Of a stretch of 64,000 bases of DNA, positions 35,974 through 45,825 are shown piece by piece. The stretch lies in assembly GCF_000332115.1 (NCBI RefSeq), contig NC_020156.1, positions 1,736,001-1,800,000 of the forward strand. The letters run 5' to 3'. Both the position numbers and the translations under genes were made by a program. The stretch is from Nonlabens dokdonensis DSW-6 (GTDB lineage: Bacteria; Bacteroidota; Bacteroidia; Flavobacteriales; Flavobacteriaceae). Each line of letters starts with the position of its first letter. Within the stretch, counting starts at the first letter, position 1. The notes below the pieces were generated by a model. The model did not search any database, was not told where the DNA came from, and was given only the letters and a program-made list of their open reading frames with translations.

Positions 35974-36879
35974 TTATACCCATTCCACAGGTTCTTTTAA
36001 GACCTTAAGAAGCTTTTCTTCTTCACTTCCAGCCTCTGGTTGATGATCATAAACCCATTGAACATGTGGTGGCAGACTCATTAATATACTTTCAATGCGA
36101 CCATTTGTTTTAAGTCCAAACAAAGTTCCCTTATCATGAACTAGGTTAAACTCTACATAACGACCACGACGTATTTCTTGCCACTCTCTTTGCTCTGGAG
36201 TAAACGGTAAGTTTTTTCTTTTTTTAACAATCGGGATATAAGCATCGAGAAAATGACTTGCCATATCTTTTTGAAATGCTAACCAATCTTTCATCGAGAA
36301 CTGCTCGCTTTCACGACAGTAATCATAAAATAAACCGCCTATTCCACGTGCCTCTTCTCTGTGAGTATTGTGAAAATACTCATCGCACTTTTGTTTAAAG
36401 AGCTTGTAGTCTGCCACTTGATGTCTGTCACAGACGTCTTTACATACCTGATGAAAATGGCGTGCGTCTTCTTCAAATAAATAGTAAGGCGTTAAATCCA
36501 GTCCACCACCGAACCAAGAGTCAACAATAGCTCCCGTTTTATCATACATTTCAAAATACCTAAAGTTAGCATGTACCGTAGGAACCATTGGGTTTTCTGG
36601 ATGGATTACTAGGCTTAAACCTGTGGCATAGAAGTCTACGTCATTTACTTTAAAGTAAGATTGCATTGCTTTAGGTAAAGGACCATGCACAGCACTGATG
36701 CTCACACCACCTTTTTCAAAAACATTTCCATCTTGTATAACTCTTGAAAAACCACCGCCGCCTTCTTTGCGATGCCACTCGTCTTGATGAAAAGTCGCTT
36801 TCCCATCTACAGACTCTATTTTAGAGGTGATTGTATTTTGAAGTTCTTTTATAAAATTATAAAACTGTTTTTTAATCAT
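35974..36879 (-). CDS. hemF: Oxygen-dependent coproporphyrinogen III oxidase
   Basis: Converts coproporphyrinogen III to protoporphyrinogen IX using oxygen. The 301-residue protein has the family blocks GGGFSRVIQDGNVFEKGGVS (about 36-55), VPTVHANFRYFE, WFGGGLDLTPYY and RGRYVEFNLVHDKGT. Length is normal. It overlaps the EI24 gene by 4 bp and belongs to a minus-strand unit hemD-hemE-EI24-hemF. Confidence 0.97.
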   Translation of the reverse strand: MIKKQFYNFIKELQNTITSKIESVDGKATFHQDEWHRKEGGGGFSRVIQDGNVFEKGGVSISAVHGPLPKAMQSYFKVNDVDFYATGLSLVIHPENPMVPTVHANFRYFEMYDKTGAIVDSWFGGGLDLTPYYLFEEDARHFHQVCKDVCDRHQVADYKLFKQKCDEYFHNTHREEARGIGGLFYDYCRESEQFSMKDWLAFQKDMASHFLDAYIPIVKKRKNLPFTPEQREWQEIRRGRYVEFNLVHDKGTLFGLKTNGRIESILMSLPPHVQWVYDHQPEAGSEEEKLLKVLKEPVEWV

Positions 36880-37667
36880 GAAGCGTTGATTTGTGGCTTT
36901 TGAGAATCTGAAAGTGATAGGTTTTCTTCTTTGATCATTTCTTCTAGTGTTGCACGAGACGCAGCTGTTACAGAAAATGGTAATACGAGTATAACTCCTA
37001 GAACTGGTATAAATAGCATTCCCATAAATACGATTCCTATTCCTATTGCAATTCCTCTATTGCGTTTCACAAAGTTGATGCTATCTCTATATTTAAAGTG
37101 CCTTTCTAAGGTGTAATCAATGTTCCCAAAACCAGCGTAATAGGCTTGCACTATAAATGCGGTAATCGTAAATACTATACCTATGACGGGAATAAAGCTT
37201 AATAATAATAGAGGTAAAGTGATAAGAAGTTCATAGGCTATATTGCGCAGGTTAATGCGCACTCCACGCCATAACTGCTCCATATTTGTAGTGTCTCTAT
37301 GTTGAATATGATTTCTCGCTTGCGGATAATAGTGTTGTTCAACACGTTCTGAAACTGGAGACATAAACGGTGCGCTTAACGCCATGACAACGTGTTTATA
37401 GAGTATAAATCCAAGAACTAAGATGACTAATACTCCTAGCCAAGTAGCGATTTCAGTAACGGTTTCATTGCCCCATTCCCATATCCAAGCTTTGGCAAAG
37501 AATCTTCCCAGATTATCTGATAGCCCATAAGCTGTAAAAAAAACTGCAACCCCAAAAAGAAAACTTATTCCCATGGGAACAAGAAAATACTTCCAAAGCT
37601 TTAATTGATTGATAAGCTTTAAACTGTCTTTATAAGAACTTAACCCTTTTAGAATATTTTTGAACAT
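36876..37667 (-). CDS. EI24-domain membrane protein (CysZ-like)
   Basis: The 263-residue protein has about four to six transmembrane segments (about 32-48, 70-90, 150-178, 205-230) in the EI24/CysZ pattern: ALSAPFMSPVSERVEQHYY after the second helix and a central amphipathic stretch. In other bacteria CysZ transports sulphate, but EI24 proteins occur inside heme operons in Flavobacteriia, so the substrate here is unclear. It lies between hemE (10-bp gap) and hemF (4-bp overlap). Confidence 0.82.
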   Translation of the reverse strand: MFKNILKGLSSYKDSLKLINQLKLWKYFLVPMGISFLFGVAVFFTAYGLSDNLGRFFAKAWIWEWGNETVTEIATWLGVLVILVLGFILYKHVVMALSAPFMSPVSERVEQHYYPQARNHIQHRDTTNMEQLWRGVRINLRNIAYELLITLPLLLLSFIPVIGIVFTITAFIVQAYYAGFGNIDYTLERHFKYRDSINFVKRNRGIAIGIGIVFMGMLFIPVLGVILVLPFSVTAASRATLEEMIKEENLSLSDSQKPQINAS

Positions 37668-37677
37668 TGCTCAAAAT

Positions 37678-38703
37678 TTATTGGCTATATTCCTTTACTG
37701 CATCCACAAATGCTTGTGCATTTTCTACAGGAATATTTGGTAATATACCATGCCCTAAGTTAGCAACAAATCGGTCTTTGCCAAATTCATTGATCATTTG
37801 AGTCACCATTTTATTGATTTCGGCAGGAGGCGAGAACAATCTCGATGGATCAAAGTTACCTTGTAGGGTAATATTACCGCCAGACAAGTATCGTGCGTTT
37901 CTAGCACTACACGTCCAGTCTACACCTAAGGCGCTAGCACCACTTTTTGCCATGTCACCTAGTGCAAACCAGCATCCTTTACCGAAAACGATTACCTCGG
38001 TATGAGGCTTTAAAGCATCAACGATTTGCTGAATGTACTTCCATGAGAATTCTTGATAATCAACAGGTGATAACATGCCACCCCAAGAGTCAAAAACTTG
38101 TACTGCATCCACACCATGATTTACTTTTTCTTTTAAGTAAGCAATTGTGGTATCGGTAATTCTTTGTAATAAAGTATGAGCTGCTTCTGGTTGAGTAAAG
38201 CAAAATTCCTTGGCTTTATCAAAGTTTTTACTTCCTTGACCTTGCACACAATAACATAAAATAGTCCATGGAGAACCAGCAAAACCTATTAAAGGAACAC
38301 GATTGTCTAATACTTTCTTCGTCATGTCTATGGCATCAAAAACATAATGTAAGGAGTCCTTTACATCTGGTACAACTACTCGATCAAGATCTTTCACAGT
38401 TCTAATAGGATCAGGCAACCACGGTCCAACTCCAGCTTTCATTTCTACTTCTATATTCATGGCTTGTGGTATCACCAGAATGTCTGAAAATAAAATCGCC
38501 GCATCAGGACCTATTTGATCTATAGGCATTACTGTTATTTCTGTTGCAAGTTCTGGAGTCTGACAACGAGTAAAGAAGTCGTACTTTGCTTTCAGCTTCA
38601 TAAAGTCTGGCAAATACCTACCTGCTTGTCTCATCATCCATACTGGTGGACGTTCTACTTCTTCTCCTCTTAATGCTTTTAAAAAAAGATCATTTTTCAA
38701 CAT
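37678..38703 (-). CDS. hemE: Uroporphyrinogen decarboxylase
   Basis: Decarboxylates the four acetate side chains of uroporphyrinogen III. The 341-residue protein has the N-terminal signature [15 protein letters not shown] (about 18-32), GFAGSPWTI (about 140) and [10 protein letters not shown] (about 206-215). It is in a minus-strand heme unit and its start overlaps the end of hemD by 14 bp. Confidence 0.97.
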   Translation of the reverse strand: MLKNDLFLKALRGEEVERPPVWMMRQAGRYLPDFMKLKAKYDFFTRCQTPELATEITVMPIDQIGPDAAILFSDILVIPQAMNIEVEMKAGVGPWLPDPIRTVKDLDRVVVPDVKDSLHYVFDAIDMTKKVLDNRVPLIGFAGSPWTILCYCVQGQGSKNFDKAKEFCFTQPEAAHTLLQRITDTTIAYLKEKVNHGVDAVQVFDSWGGMLSPVDYQEFSWKYIQQIVDALKPHTEVIVFGKGCWFALGDMAKSGASALGVDWTCSARNARYLSGGNITLQGNFDPSRLFSPPAEINKMVTQMINEFGKDRFVANLGHGILPNIPVENAQAFVDAVKEYSQ

Positions 38704-39352
38704 TGCGTACTGATTTTATGGCTGTTATTAAAGTGTTTTCTACTGTTTGTTTATTTGCAATCACTATTGTGTCGTAGTAGTTGCGTGCTTCATCTGCTGT
38801 TGTGTTTCCTATGCATACTGCAATTAAAGGTTTGTTTTTAGGATTCGCTTTCGCGAAAGCGATAACACCACGAGGACTATAGAAACATACACATGCAAAA
38901 ATACGATCAAAGCTTTTCATAATGGCAATAGAACGATAAACAAAATGTTCTTTGAAGGCTATTTTTTCGGCTTGAAATAACGCTGGAAGTTGATGTCTAC
39001 GCTGCTTGCCACATAGATATAAAAACTTTTCTTGTGGATACTTGTTGATCAATATTTTAGCGAGGTCGCTGGCATTATCGGCTACAGCTACAGGTTCAAT
39101 GTGGTGTTGATTTAAAAGCTGAGCGGTTTTCTCACCTACACAGGAAATATGCTCCTGCATTATTTTATACTTTAAAAGTGCAGGAATGGCATTTTTACTC
39201 GTAATAATAACGTGAGTGAAATCATCGTGCGCTTCAAAACTAACCGGTTCAATTTTAAGGATATCAAAATGAGTAATGCTCAGTCCCGAATTTAAAATCA
39301 ATTCTGTTTGAGAATCGGTCAGTAGTTTGGTAGATAAAATACTGTTTATCAT
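38690..39352 (-). CDS. hemD: Uroporphyrinogen-III synthase
   Basis: Closes hydroxymethylbilane to uroporphyrinogen III. The 220-residue protein fits HemD by length and by [15 protein letters not shown] and [11 protein letters not shown] patterns, although this family is poorly conserved; context with hemE strengthens the call. Palindrome copy 12 is in frame and encodes AFAKA in the second domain. First gene of the heme unit; promoter presumably in the 265-bp gap shared with the Crp-type regulator. Confidence 0.85.
   Translation of the reverse strand: MINSILSTKLLTDSQTELILNSGLSITHFDILKIEPVSFEAHDDFTHVIITSKNAIPALLKYKIMQEHISCVGEKTAQLLNQHHIEPVAVADNASDLAKILINKYPQEKFLYLCGKQRRHQLPALFQAEKIAFKEHFVYRSIAIMKSFDRIFACVCFYSPRGVIAFAKANPKNKPLIAVCIGNTTADEARNYYDTIVIANKQTVENTLITAIKSVRNVEK
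38846..38861. repeat. Palindrome copy 12, inside hemD
   Basis: Encodes AFAKAN on the coding strand. Flanks GATT and ATAAC differ from the common context. Confidence 0.95.
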
Positions 39353-39617
39353 TTAATTAATTAGTGATTATGAATTTTGAAAAATAAATGAATAAGGTTT
39401 GTAAACTGTGAAATTACTGTCAAAATAGATAAAAAGACATCGTTAAACTGTTAATAAGACAAATGATTAATCACACCTCATCACTTTTTTCTGTTATTTA
39501 CCGATTATTCACTTTATTTTTTTGAAAAATTAGCTGTTAATATTCATAAAATTTTGTTTAAGACTTATAATCTGCGATATTTACTAGTGAAAAGAGTAAA
39601 AAACAGAATCAATTAAA

Positions 39618-40202
39618 ATGGAATTACCATCATTTCTTCACGATCTAACTGGAGAAGGCGATAAGCCATCTTTAGAATATGCTAATGAAATATTCAGTAT
39701 GCTTGAAGTAGTAAAAATGCGTAAAAAGCAGGTATTATTACATTTAGGCGAAGTAGCACATAGTATATATATAGTTAAAACAGGGATTTTAAAAGGAAGC
39801 CTTAAAGATGAGGACGGGAATATGCATACCATACGTTTTGTCGCCGAAGGAAACGTCATGACCGCTATGTATAGTTTTGTAGATCAAAAACCTTCTAATT
39901 TACAAATCGAGTGTATCGAGTCTGGAGAGGTCTTATGTTTTAAACATCAAGACTTTGAATATATGAGTAAGTTATATTCAGGCTTGACACCGGCGTTTCA
40001 TAAAATTATGTTGAAGCGCTATCACGACATGGTAGAAGAAAAATCACGTATGATAGGAGACGATGCTACAACTAGATATAAGAAATTTATAGTGCGTTAT
40101 GCGCCTATAGTTGATCGGCTACCGCTCAAAGAGATTGCTTCATTTTTAGGTATACGACAACAATCTTTAAGTAGATTAAGAAGTAAAATGGACGCTAAGT
40201 AA
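39618..40202 (+). CDS. Crp/Fnr-family transcription regulator
   Basis: The 194-residue protein has a cNMP-binding-like beta-roll (about 30-115: HLGEVAHSIYIVKTGILKGSL) and a C-terminal HTH of reduced length (LKEIASFLGIRQQSLSRLRSK, about 170-192). Ligand-binding residues for cAMP (an RxS pair) are not evident, so it may sense something else or nothing. It is divergent to the heme unit and could regulate it (inference). Length is about 10-30 shorter than E. coli Crp. Confidence 0.8.
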   Translation: MELPSFLHDLTGEGDKPSLEYANEIFSMLEVVKMRKKQVLLHLGEVAHSIYIVKTGILKGSLKDEDGNMHTIRFVAEGNVMTAMYSFVDQKPSNLQIECIESGEVLCFKHQDFEYMSKLYSGLTPAFHKIMLKRYHDMVEEKSRMIGDDATTRYKKFIVRYAPIVDRLPLKEIASFLGIRQQSLSRLRSKMDAK

Positions 40203-40258
40203 TTCCTACGCGGGCAACTGTTTTCTTAATCATTATCTTTGCAAAAAAAAGTTAGAGA

Positions 40259-41134
40259 ATGGTTACTTCTATGACAGGCTACGGTAAAGCTGTCAATCAA
40301 TTATCAGATAAAAAGATCACTATAGAGATCAGGACACTTAATAGTAAGAACCTAGATCTTAACATGAGAATTCCTTCAATATACAGACAGCAGGAGTTGC
40401 CGCTTAGACAGCTGGTTGCAAAATCTTTATTGCGTGGTAAGGTAGATTTTTCTGTTCATGTGGAGCAAACTGGCCTAGCGTCTAACTCTAAACTCAATCT
40501 AGAGATAGTAGAAAGTTACATGAGGCAAATGGCAGAGATCGAAGGAATCGATTACAATGATCCTACTCAGAAAATACAGCTTCTTGATATCGCTACTAAG
40601 TTTCCAGATGTTTTTGCGCAAGAAAGTAAGGAGATTTCTAAAGAAGACATTGAGTTTATAGAGAACACTGCTCACGATGCCATCAAGGCTGTACAGCAGT
40701 TTAGAAAAGATGAAGGTGATAACCTAGAATTAGAATTCAATAAAAGGATAACAAATATTAAGGTGTTACTTCAACAAGTGATTGAAGAGGACACAGTGAG
40801 ATTAAGTGAAGTAAGAACTAGACTGGAGAAAGCCATTTCAGAGATTAAGGAAAAGGTGGATCAAAACAGATTTGAGCAAGAATTAATTTACTATCTAGAA
40901 AAATACGACATCACCGAAGAGAAGGTACGTCTAGAAAATCACTTGAGTTATTTTATGGATACTCTAAATATCACAGAATCGCAGGGGAAAAAGCTCGCTT
41001 TTATATGCCAAGAAATAGGTCGAGAAGTGAATACGATAGGTAGCAAAGCAAACCATGCTGGCATGCAACAACTTGTTGTACAAATGAAGGACGAATTAGA
41101 AAAGATTAAAGAACAACTGCTTAACGTATTGTAA
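40259..41134 (+). CDS. YicC-family endoribonuclease
   Basis: The 291-residue protein has the YicC N-terminal block (SMTGYGKA, then EIRTLNSKNLDLNMRIP) and the C-terminal domain ending KANHAGMQQLVVQMKDELEKIKEQ, the YicC-like and DUF1732 regions. In E. coli YicC acts on small RNAs. Its stop overlaps the gmk start by one base. Together with gmk and nadD it forms a common flavobacterial cluster. Confidence 0.93.
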   Translation: MVTSMTGYGKAVNQLSDKKITIEIRTLNSKNLDLNMRIPSIYRQQELPLRQLVAKSLLRGKVDFSVHVEQTGLASNSKLNLEIVESYMRQMAEIEGIDYNDPTQKIQLLDIATKFPDVFAQESKEISKEDIEFIENTAHDAIKAVQQFRKDEGDNLELEFNKRITNIKVLLQQVIEEDTVRLSEVRTRLEKAISEIKEKVDQNRFEQELIYYLEKYDITEEKVRLENHLSYFMDTLNITESQGKKLAFICQEIGREVNTIGSKANHAGMQQLVVQMKDELEKIKEQLLNVL

Positions 41135-41733
41135 TGGAGGTATTACCTAAACTGATTGTTTTTAGTGCGCCATCTGGTGCCGGAAAAACCACTTTAGTGA
41201 GGCACTTATTAACTAAAGAAGAATTAAACCTTGCTTTTTCTATAAGCGCAGCTTCTAGAGAGGCGAGAGGTGGAGAAATTGATGGCAAAGATTATTACTT
41301 TTTAGGAATCAAAGAATTTAAAAATCGCATACGGGCAAACGACTTTCTAGAGTTTGAAGAAGTGTATCAAGATCAGTTTTACGGTACTTTAAAACAAGAA
41401 GTAGAACGTCTTTGGGGCGAAGGTAAAAATGTGATCTTTGATATAGATGTAGTAGGAGGATTGCGTTTAAAGAAAAAATTCCCTAACCGTACGATCGCTA
41501 TTTTTGTAAAGCCACCATCTATCAACGAGCTTCAAATACGTTTAAAGAAACGCAAAACAGAAACTGCTGAAAAAATTGCTATGCGTGTCGCCAAGGCAAG
41601 TACAGAAATGGCTACCGCGCCACAATTTGACGTGATTATTAAAAATGATGATCTTGATGCAGCAAAAGAGCTGGCATACAAAACTGTTCATGAATTTATA
41701 AATAAAAAAGTCAGCAATGACGAAGAAGAATAG
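41134..41733 (+). CDS. gmk: Guanylate kinase
   Basis: Phosphorylates GMP to GDP. The 199-residue protein has the P-loop FSAPSGAGKTTL (about 8-19), and the GMP-binding core with SREARGGEIDGKDYYF (about 43-58) and the lid region RLKKRKTETAEKI. Length and order are normal. It overlaps nadD by about 17 bp. Confidence 0.96.
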   Translation: MEVLPKLIVFSAPSGAGKTTLVRHLLTKEELNLAFSISAASREARGGEIDGKDYYFLGIKEFKNRIRANDFLEFEEVYQDQFYGTLKQEVERLWGEGKNVIFDIDVVGGLRLKKKFPNRTIAIFVKPPSINELQIRLKKRKTETAEKIAMRVAKASTEMATAPQFDVIIKNDDLDAAKELAYKTVHEFINKKVSNDEEE

Positions 41734-42307
41734 CATCGGTCTTTATTTTGGTACGTTCAATCCTATTCATATAGGTCATCTGGCTATTGCAAATTATTTA
41801 GTGGAAAATAGTGATCTAGATGAAATCTGGATGGTGGTAACACCTCATAATCCTCATAAAAAGAAAAAAACGTTGCTGGATGACTATCAGAGGCTTCATA
41901 TGGTACATCTAGCTACCGATGATTATGTTAAAATTAAAGCGAGCAATATCGAGTTTGGTTTGCCACAACCTAGTTATACCGTAAATACATTGGCTCACCT
42001 TTCAGAAAAATATCCTGATAAGAAGTTTACACTTATTATGGGAGAAGACAATTTGAAAAGTCTTCACAAGTGGAAGAATTATCAAGTGATATTAGAAGAT
42101 TATTCGATTATTGTTTATCCACGCGTTTCTTCGGGAGACCTACCAGAGCAGTTTATAAATCATTCTAAAATTACAAAGATTGACGCTCCAATCATGGAAA
42201 TATCTTCCACCATGATACGCAATGGTATTAAAGAAGGGAAAGATTTACGTTACTTTATGCATCATCAGGTACAAAAGTATGTAGAGGAAATGCATTTTTA
42301 TAAGTAG
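41717..42307 (+). CDS. nadD: Nicotinate-nucleotide adenylyltransferase
   Basis: Transfers AMP to nicotinate mononucleotide in NAD synthesis. The 196-residue protein has the nucleotidyltransferase motif YFGTFNPIHIGH (HxGH form, about 10-21) and the ISSTMIR block near the C-terminus (about 162). A second NAD-related gene (nadK) lies at 8.1 kb. It overlaps the 3' end of gmk, so the two are coupled. Confidence 0.94.
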   Translation: MTKKNSIGLYFGTFNPIHIGHLAIANYLVENSDLDEIWMVVTPHNPHKKKKTLLDDYQRLHMVHLATDDYVKIKASNIEFGLPQPSYTVNTLAHLSEKYPDKKFTLIMGEDNLKSLHKWKNYQVILEDYSIIVYPRVSSGDLPEQFINHSKITKIDAPIMEISSTMIRNGIKEGKDLRYFMHHQVQKYVEEMHFYK

Positions 42308-42360
42308 GTCTCTGACCTTTTCTCTTGTGGTATTTTGAGATTACTAGACTATTTTCCTTC

Positions 42361-42376
42361 CGCTTTCGCGAAAGCG
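42361..42376 (+). repeat. Palindrome copy 13
   Basis: In the 193-bp gap between nadD and the metal regulator, with complete TTC/AGAT flanks. Confidence 0.95.
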
Positions 42377-42488
42377 AGATAACCACTCATTTCATTGATT
42401 ATTAGAAGTGATTTTAATCATTCTATCTAAAAAATAATTATTTTTAGACAAGGCTAAACTTTAATTTACTCTTAACAAATTAATACTT

Positions 42489-42496
42489 TACCTTTG
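42489..42496 (+). promoter_or_regulatory. Candidate -7 element TACCTTTG before the DtxR-type gene
   Basis: Only five bases before the ATG at 42501, so the transcript would be leaderless or nearly so. The same box at the same distance precedes plsC. Confidence 0.4.
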
Positions 42497-42500
42497 CCGA

Positions 42501-43157
42501 ATGCATTCCGTATCAGAAGAAAATTATATTAAGGCTATTTATCATCTTCAAGAGGATCAAGCACTGGTATCTACAAATGAAATTGCTGGACGTATGAATA
42601 CCAAAGCATCGTCAGTAACTGATATGCTCAAAAAGCTTTCAGATAAAAACCTGGCTGAATATATTCCTTACAAAGGAGCACGTCTGACAGAAAATGGAGT
42701 GCGTTGTGCAAATCAAATTATTAGAAAACACCGGCTTTGGGAAGTATTTCTAGTCGAAAAACTTGATTTTTCTTGGGATGAGGTGCATGAAGTTGCAGAG
42801 CAATTAGAACATATTCAATCTCAGAAATTAATAGATCAGCTCGATAAGCATCTGGATTACCCAAAGAAAGATCCGCATGGAGATCCTATACCTGATAGTA
42901 ATGGTAATTATGAGGTGATCAATAAGACGCTCCTTTCTCAATTAACCGCAGGAGATATAGGTACACTTGTAGGTGTTATAGATACTTCGAGTAACTTCTT
43001 AAACTATCTAGATAAACATAACATTCAGCTAGGAACACAAATTACTGTTATGGAAAGAGAGGATTTTGATAATTCTTTTACACTTCAAGTAAATTCTGAA
43101 TTACTTCAAGTCTCTCAACAAATAGCAGATAACCTCTATTTAAAAATAACATCATGA
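42501..43157 (+). CDS. DtxR/MntR-type metal-dependent regulator
   Basis: The 218-residue protein has an N-terminal winged HTH (SEENYIKAIYHLQED, then TNEIAGRMNTKASSVTDMLKKL, about 5-48), a metal/dimerisation domain with HRLWEVFLVEKL and VAEQLEHIQSQKLIDQLD, and a C-terminal SH3-like FeoA domain (about 140-215). It probably senses Mn or Fe and controls the adjacent transporter genes. It overlaps the next gene by 4 bp. Confidence 0.9.
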   Translation: MHSVSEENYIKAIYHLQEDQALVSTNEIAGRMNTKASSVTDMLKKLSDKNLAEYIPYKGARLTENGVRCANQIIRKHRLWEVFLVEKLDFSWDEVHEVAEQLEHIQSQKLIDQLDKHLDYPKKDPHGDPIPDSNGNYEVINKTLLSQLTAGDIGTLVGVIDTSSNFLNYLDKHNIQLGTQITVMEREDFDNSFTLQVNSELLQVSQQIADNLYLKITS

Positions 43158-43939
43158 TTAAACAATTATTTTTCATTGCATTACTTTTCATAAGTAGTGT
43201 ATCGCTTGCTCAAACAGACGACATAGGAGCGTTAATTACTGACAGGCCTGACGCAACAGAATCACCTAGTTTAGTGAGGAAAGGTTTTTTACAAATAGAA
43301 ACCGGTGGTTTTTATACTGATAATGGTGATGATAGTTTTAGAACCAAGGAAATAACCTATAATACCACATTGTTGCGATATGGTCTTTTGGAAAACTTTG
43401 AATTAAGGATCGGTTTAGATTATAGATCAACAGAATTTGAATCTAATGGACAGCAATTAGGGGAAAAATTAAATGGAACATCACCACTTTTATTAGGTGC
43501 AAAAATAGGAATTGCCGAAGAAAATAGATGGATGCCCAAAATGGCAATTCTCGGACATCTAAGCATGCCTTTCAGTGCAGGATCAGATTATAAACCAGAA
43601 AATACAGGTATGGATTTCAGGTTCTCCTTTGATCACACACTTAATGAACGGTCTAGCATAGCCTACAATTTAGGAGCACGTTTAGATGCAGAGAATCCGG
43701 AACTAGCCTACTTATATACACTAGCTTATGGATATGATCTCACCAGTAAAATAGGTGTTTATGTAGAGCTCTATGGAGATTTCCCTGAAGATTCAAGCGC
43801 AAACCACCTTTGGGACGCAGGTTTCACTTATTTGGCAAACGATGATTTGCAATTTGACCTCACCTTTGGTTCAGGAATTACTGAAGGTCAAAACTTACTT
43901 CTCAGTGCTGGTTTGAGCTATAGAATAAGAAAGAAGTAG
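43154..43939 (+). CDS. Putative outer-membrane beta-barrel transporter
   Basis: The 261-residue protein has a signal peptide ending SLAQ and a mature barrel that starts TDRPDATESPSLVRKGFLQIETG, the entry pattern of the PF13557-like 'transporter' family (putative outer-membrane channel). The C-terminus ends in a barrel strand with SYRIRKK. Position between the metal regulator (4-bp overlap) and the binding-protein gene suggests metal passage through the outer membrane (inference). Confidence 0.75.
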   Translation: MIKQLFFIALLFISSVSLAQTDDIGALITDRPDATESPSLVRKGFLQIETGGFYTDNGDDSFRTKEITYNTTLLRYGLLENFELRIGLDYRSTEFESNGQQLGEKLNGTSPLLLGAKIGIAEENRWMPKMAILGHLSMPFSAGSDYKPENTGMDFRFSFDHTLNERSSIAYNLGARLDAENPELAYLYTLAYGYDLTSKIGVYVELYGDFPEDSSANHLWDAGFTYLANDDLQFDLTFGSGITEGQNLLLSAGLSYRIRKK

Positions 43940-43955
43940 GATGCAAGTTGAATAC

Positions 43956-43971
43956 CGCTTTCGCGAAAGCG
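43956..43971 (-). repeat. Palindrome copy 14
   Basis: Sits 17 bp after the barrel gene and 24 bp before the binding-protein ATG. Left flank C and right flank GGAAC. Confidence 0.95.
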
Positions 43972-43994
43972 GAACTATAATAAAATCTCTCATT

Positions 43995-44903
43995 ATGAAA
44001 AATATAATCCTTCTTTTACTAGTACTATCAATAGTAAGCTGTACAGATAAAAATGAAGAAAACGATATGTTAGAAGTCGTTACCACGACTACGATGATCA
44101 CGGATCTTGTTGAGAATATAGGCGGCGACCTCATACAGGTCAATGGTTTGATGGGTAGTGGGATAGATCCACATTTATATAAGGCAAGTCAAGGTGATTT
44201 TAGAAAATTAGATAATGCAGATGTCATTTTTTACAACGGTTTACACCTAGAAGGAAAGCTGGTGGAGATTTTTGAAAAAATGAACGAGCAAAACAAGACG
44301 GCAATAGCTATAAGCAACGGGCTGTATGAGAAAACCCTTATAGGTAGTGAGTATTTTGCTAGTAATTATGATCCGCATATCTGGTTTGATTTGGAGTATT
44401 GGAATCAAATTACCAATTATGTGACGGAAAGATTATCAGAATTAGATCCAGAAAACAAGGCTGCTTTTGAGGCCAATCGAGATGCCTATTTAGAAAAATT
44501 AAAAGCCTTAAAAACAGAACTCTCTATAAAAGTGGAGGAGTTGCCTAAAGAGAAGCGTATTTTAGTTACCGCGCATGATGCTTTCAATTATTTTGGTAGA
44601 ACATTTGACTTTGAGGTAGTTGGTCTTCAGGGTCTTTCTACAGCAACTGAAGCTGGCGTTAAGGACGTGCAGCGCATCACTCAATTTATCATAGAAAATG
44701 ACATCAAAGCAGTTTTTATAGAAAGCAGTGTGCCACGACGTACTGTAGAAGCTTTACAAGCCGCAGTTAAAGATCAAAATCACGAGGTAAACATCGGTGG
44801 TGAGTTATATAGTGATGCCTTAGGAAGTGCCGGAACTGAAGAAGGAACTTATATAGGAATGTATAAGCATAATGTGAATACGATTGTTAACGCTCTCAAA
44901 TAA
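43995..44903 (+). CDS. Metal ABC transporter substrate-binding lipoprotein (TroA/ZnuA type)
   Basis: Captures Zn or Mn in the periplasm. The start at 43995 gives a lipoprotein signal ([16 protein letters not shown]); an upstream ATG at 43941 would run through palindrome copy 14 and lacks a signal. Metal ligands are visible: His in GIDPHLY (about 62), His in NGLHLEG, His in VTAHDAF (about 182), and E/D in VFIESSV. There is no His-rich loop, so Mn or Fe is at least as likely as Zn. The stop overlaps the ATPase start by one base. Confidence 0.9.
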   Translation: MKNIILLLLVLSIVSCTDKNEENDMLEVVTTTTMITDLVENIGGDLIQVNGLMGSGIDPHLYKASQGDFRKLDNADVIFYNGLHLEGKLVEIFEKMNEQNKTAIAISNGLYEKTLIGSEYFASNYDPHIWFDLEYWNQITNYVTERLSELDPENKAAFEANRDAYLEKLKALKTELSIKVEELPKEKRILVTAHDAFNYFGRTFDFEVVGLQGLSTATEAGVKDVQRITQFIIENDIKAVFIESSVPRRTVEALQAAVKDQNHEVNIGGELYSDALGSAGTEEGTYIGMYKHNVNTIVNALK

Positions 44904-45640
44904 TGGAACAAAAAATTGCAGTTGCCGTAGACGATTTAACTGTTGCTTATAACTATAAGCCAGTACTTTGGGATATAGATTTATCTATTCCAGAAGGCGT
45001 TTTAATGGCTATTGTAGGTCCTAATGGAGCTGGAAAATCTACCTTGATCAAATCTATTTTGGGAATTATCGATCCCATAGCAGGATCTGTAAGTATATAT
45101 GGTAAGCCATATGCAAAGCAACGCGACAAAGTTGCTTATGTACCTCAAAAAGGAAGTGTAGATTGGGATTTTCCTACGACTGCGCTAGATGTGGTGATGA
45201 TGGGAACTTATGGTGCATTAGGATGGATCAAAAGACCAGGCGCCAAACAAAAAAAGCAAGCTCTAGAGGCACTTGAAAAAGTAGGAATGCTCGCTTTTAA
45301 AGGAAGACAAATTTCACAACTTTCTGGTGGGCAACAGCAACGTATTTTTCTAGCGAGAGCATTAGTGCAAAATGCAGCAATCTATTTTATGGACGAGCCT
45401 TTTCAAGGAGTAGATGCTACTACCGAAATCGCAATCATCAATATTTTAAAGGAATTACGTAAAGCTGGTAAAACAGTAATAGTTGTCCATCACGATTTAC
45501 AAACGGTTCCAGAATATTTTGATTGGGTTACTTTTTTAAATGTAAAACATATTGCAACTGGTCCAGTAAAAGACATCTTTAATGATGATAATTTGACTAA
45601 AACTTATGGAATTAACTATAAAGTTGCCGTGCAGCAATGA
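44903..45640 (+). CDS. Metal ABC transporter ATP-binding protein
   Basis: The 245-residue ATPase has Walker [10 protein letters not shown] (about 39-47), Q-loop in AYVPQKG, signature LSGGQQQR (about 145-152) and Walker B YFMDEPF. It belongs to the MntB/ZnuC/TroB group. It is coupled to the lipoprotein gene (one-base overlap), but separated from the permeases by 185 bp containing palindrome copy 15 and no coding sequence. Confidence 0.94.
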   Translation: MEQKIAVAVDDLTVAYNYKPVLWDIDLSIPEGVLMAIVGPNGAGKSTLIKSILGIIDPIAGSVSIYGKPYAKQRDKVAYVPQKGSVDWDFPTTALDVVMMGTYGALGWIKRPGAKQKKQALEALEKVGMLAFKGRQISQLSGGQQQRIFLARALVQNAAIYFMDEPFQGVDATTEIAIINILKELRKAGKTVIVVHHDLQTVPEYFDWVTFLNVKHIATGPVKDIFNDDNLTKTYGINYKVAVQQ

Positions 45641-45740
45641 TAGTTATGACTTATGAGTTTATGAATATTGAATACTGATCAAGGAATATTGAATATGGAA
45701 GTTGAGAATGTCAGTTCAAACACTTATTAAAAAAGAATAA

Positions 45741-45756
45741 CGCTTTCGCGAAAGCG
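45741..45756. repeat. Palindrome copy 15
   Basis: In the gap between ATPase and first permease gene; both flanks (ATAA and TAAC) are also near-symmetric. Confidence 0.95.
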
Positions 45757-45825
45757 TAACCAACAACACAAAAAGCGCGAAATGTAAAACTTGTTTTTAC
45801 TTTTCGTTTTAATTTTATTTTTAAA

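Noticed and set aside
43941..43994. Longer start for the metal-binding lipoprotein
   Set aside because: The upstream extension runs through the palindrome and would remove the lipoprotein signal from the N-terminus.
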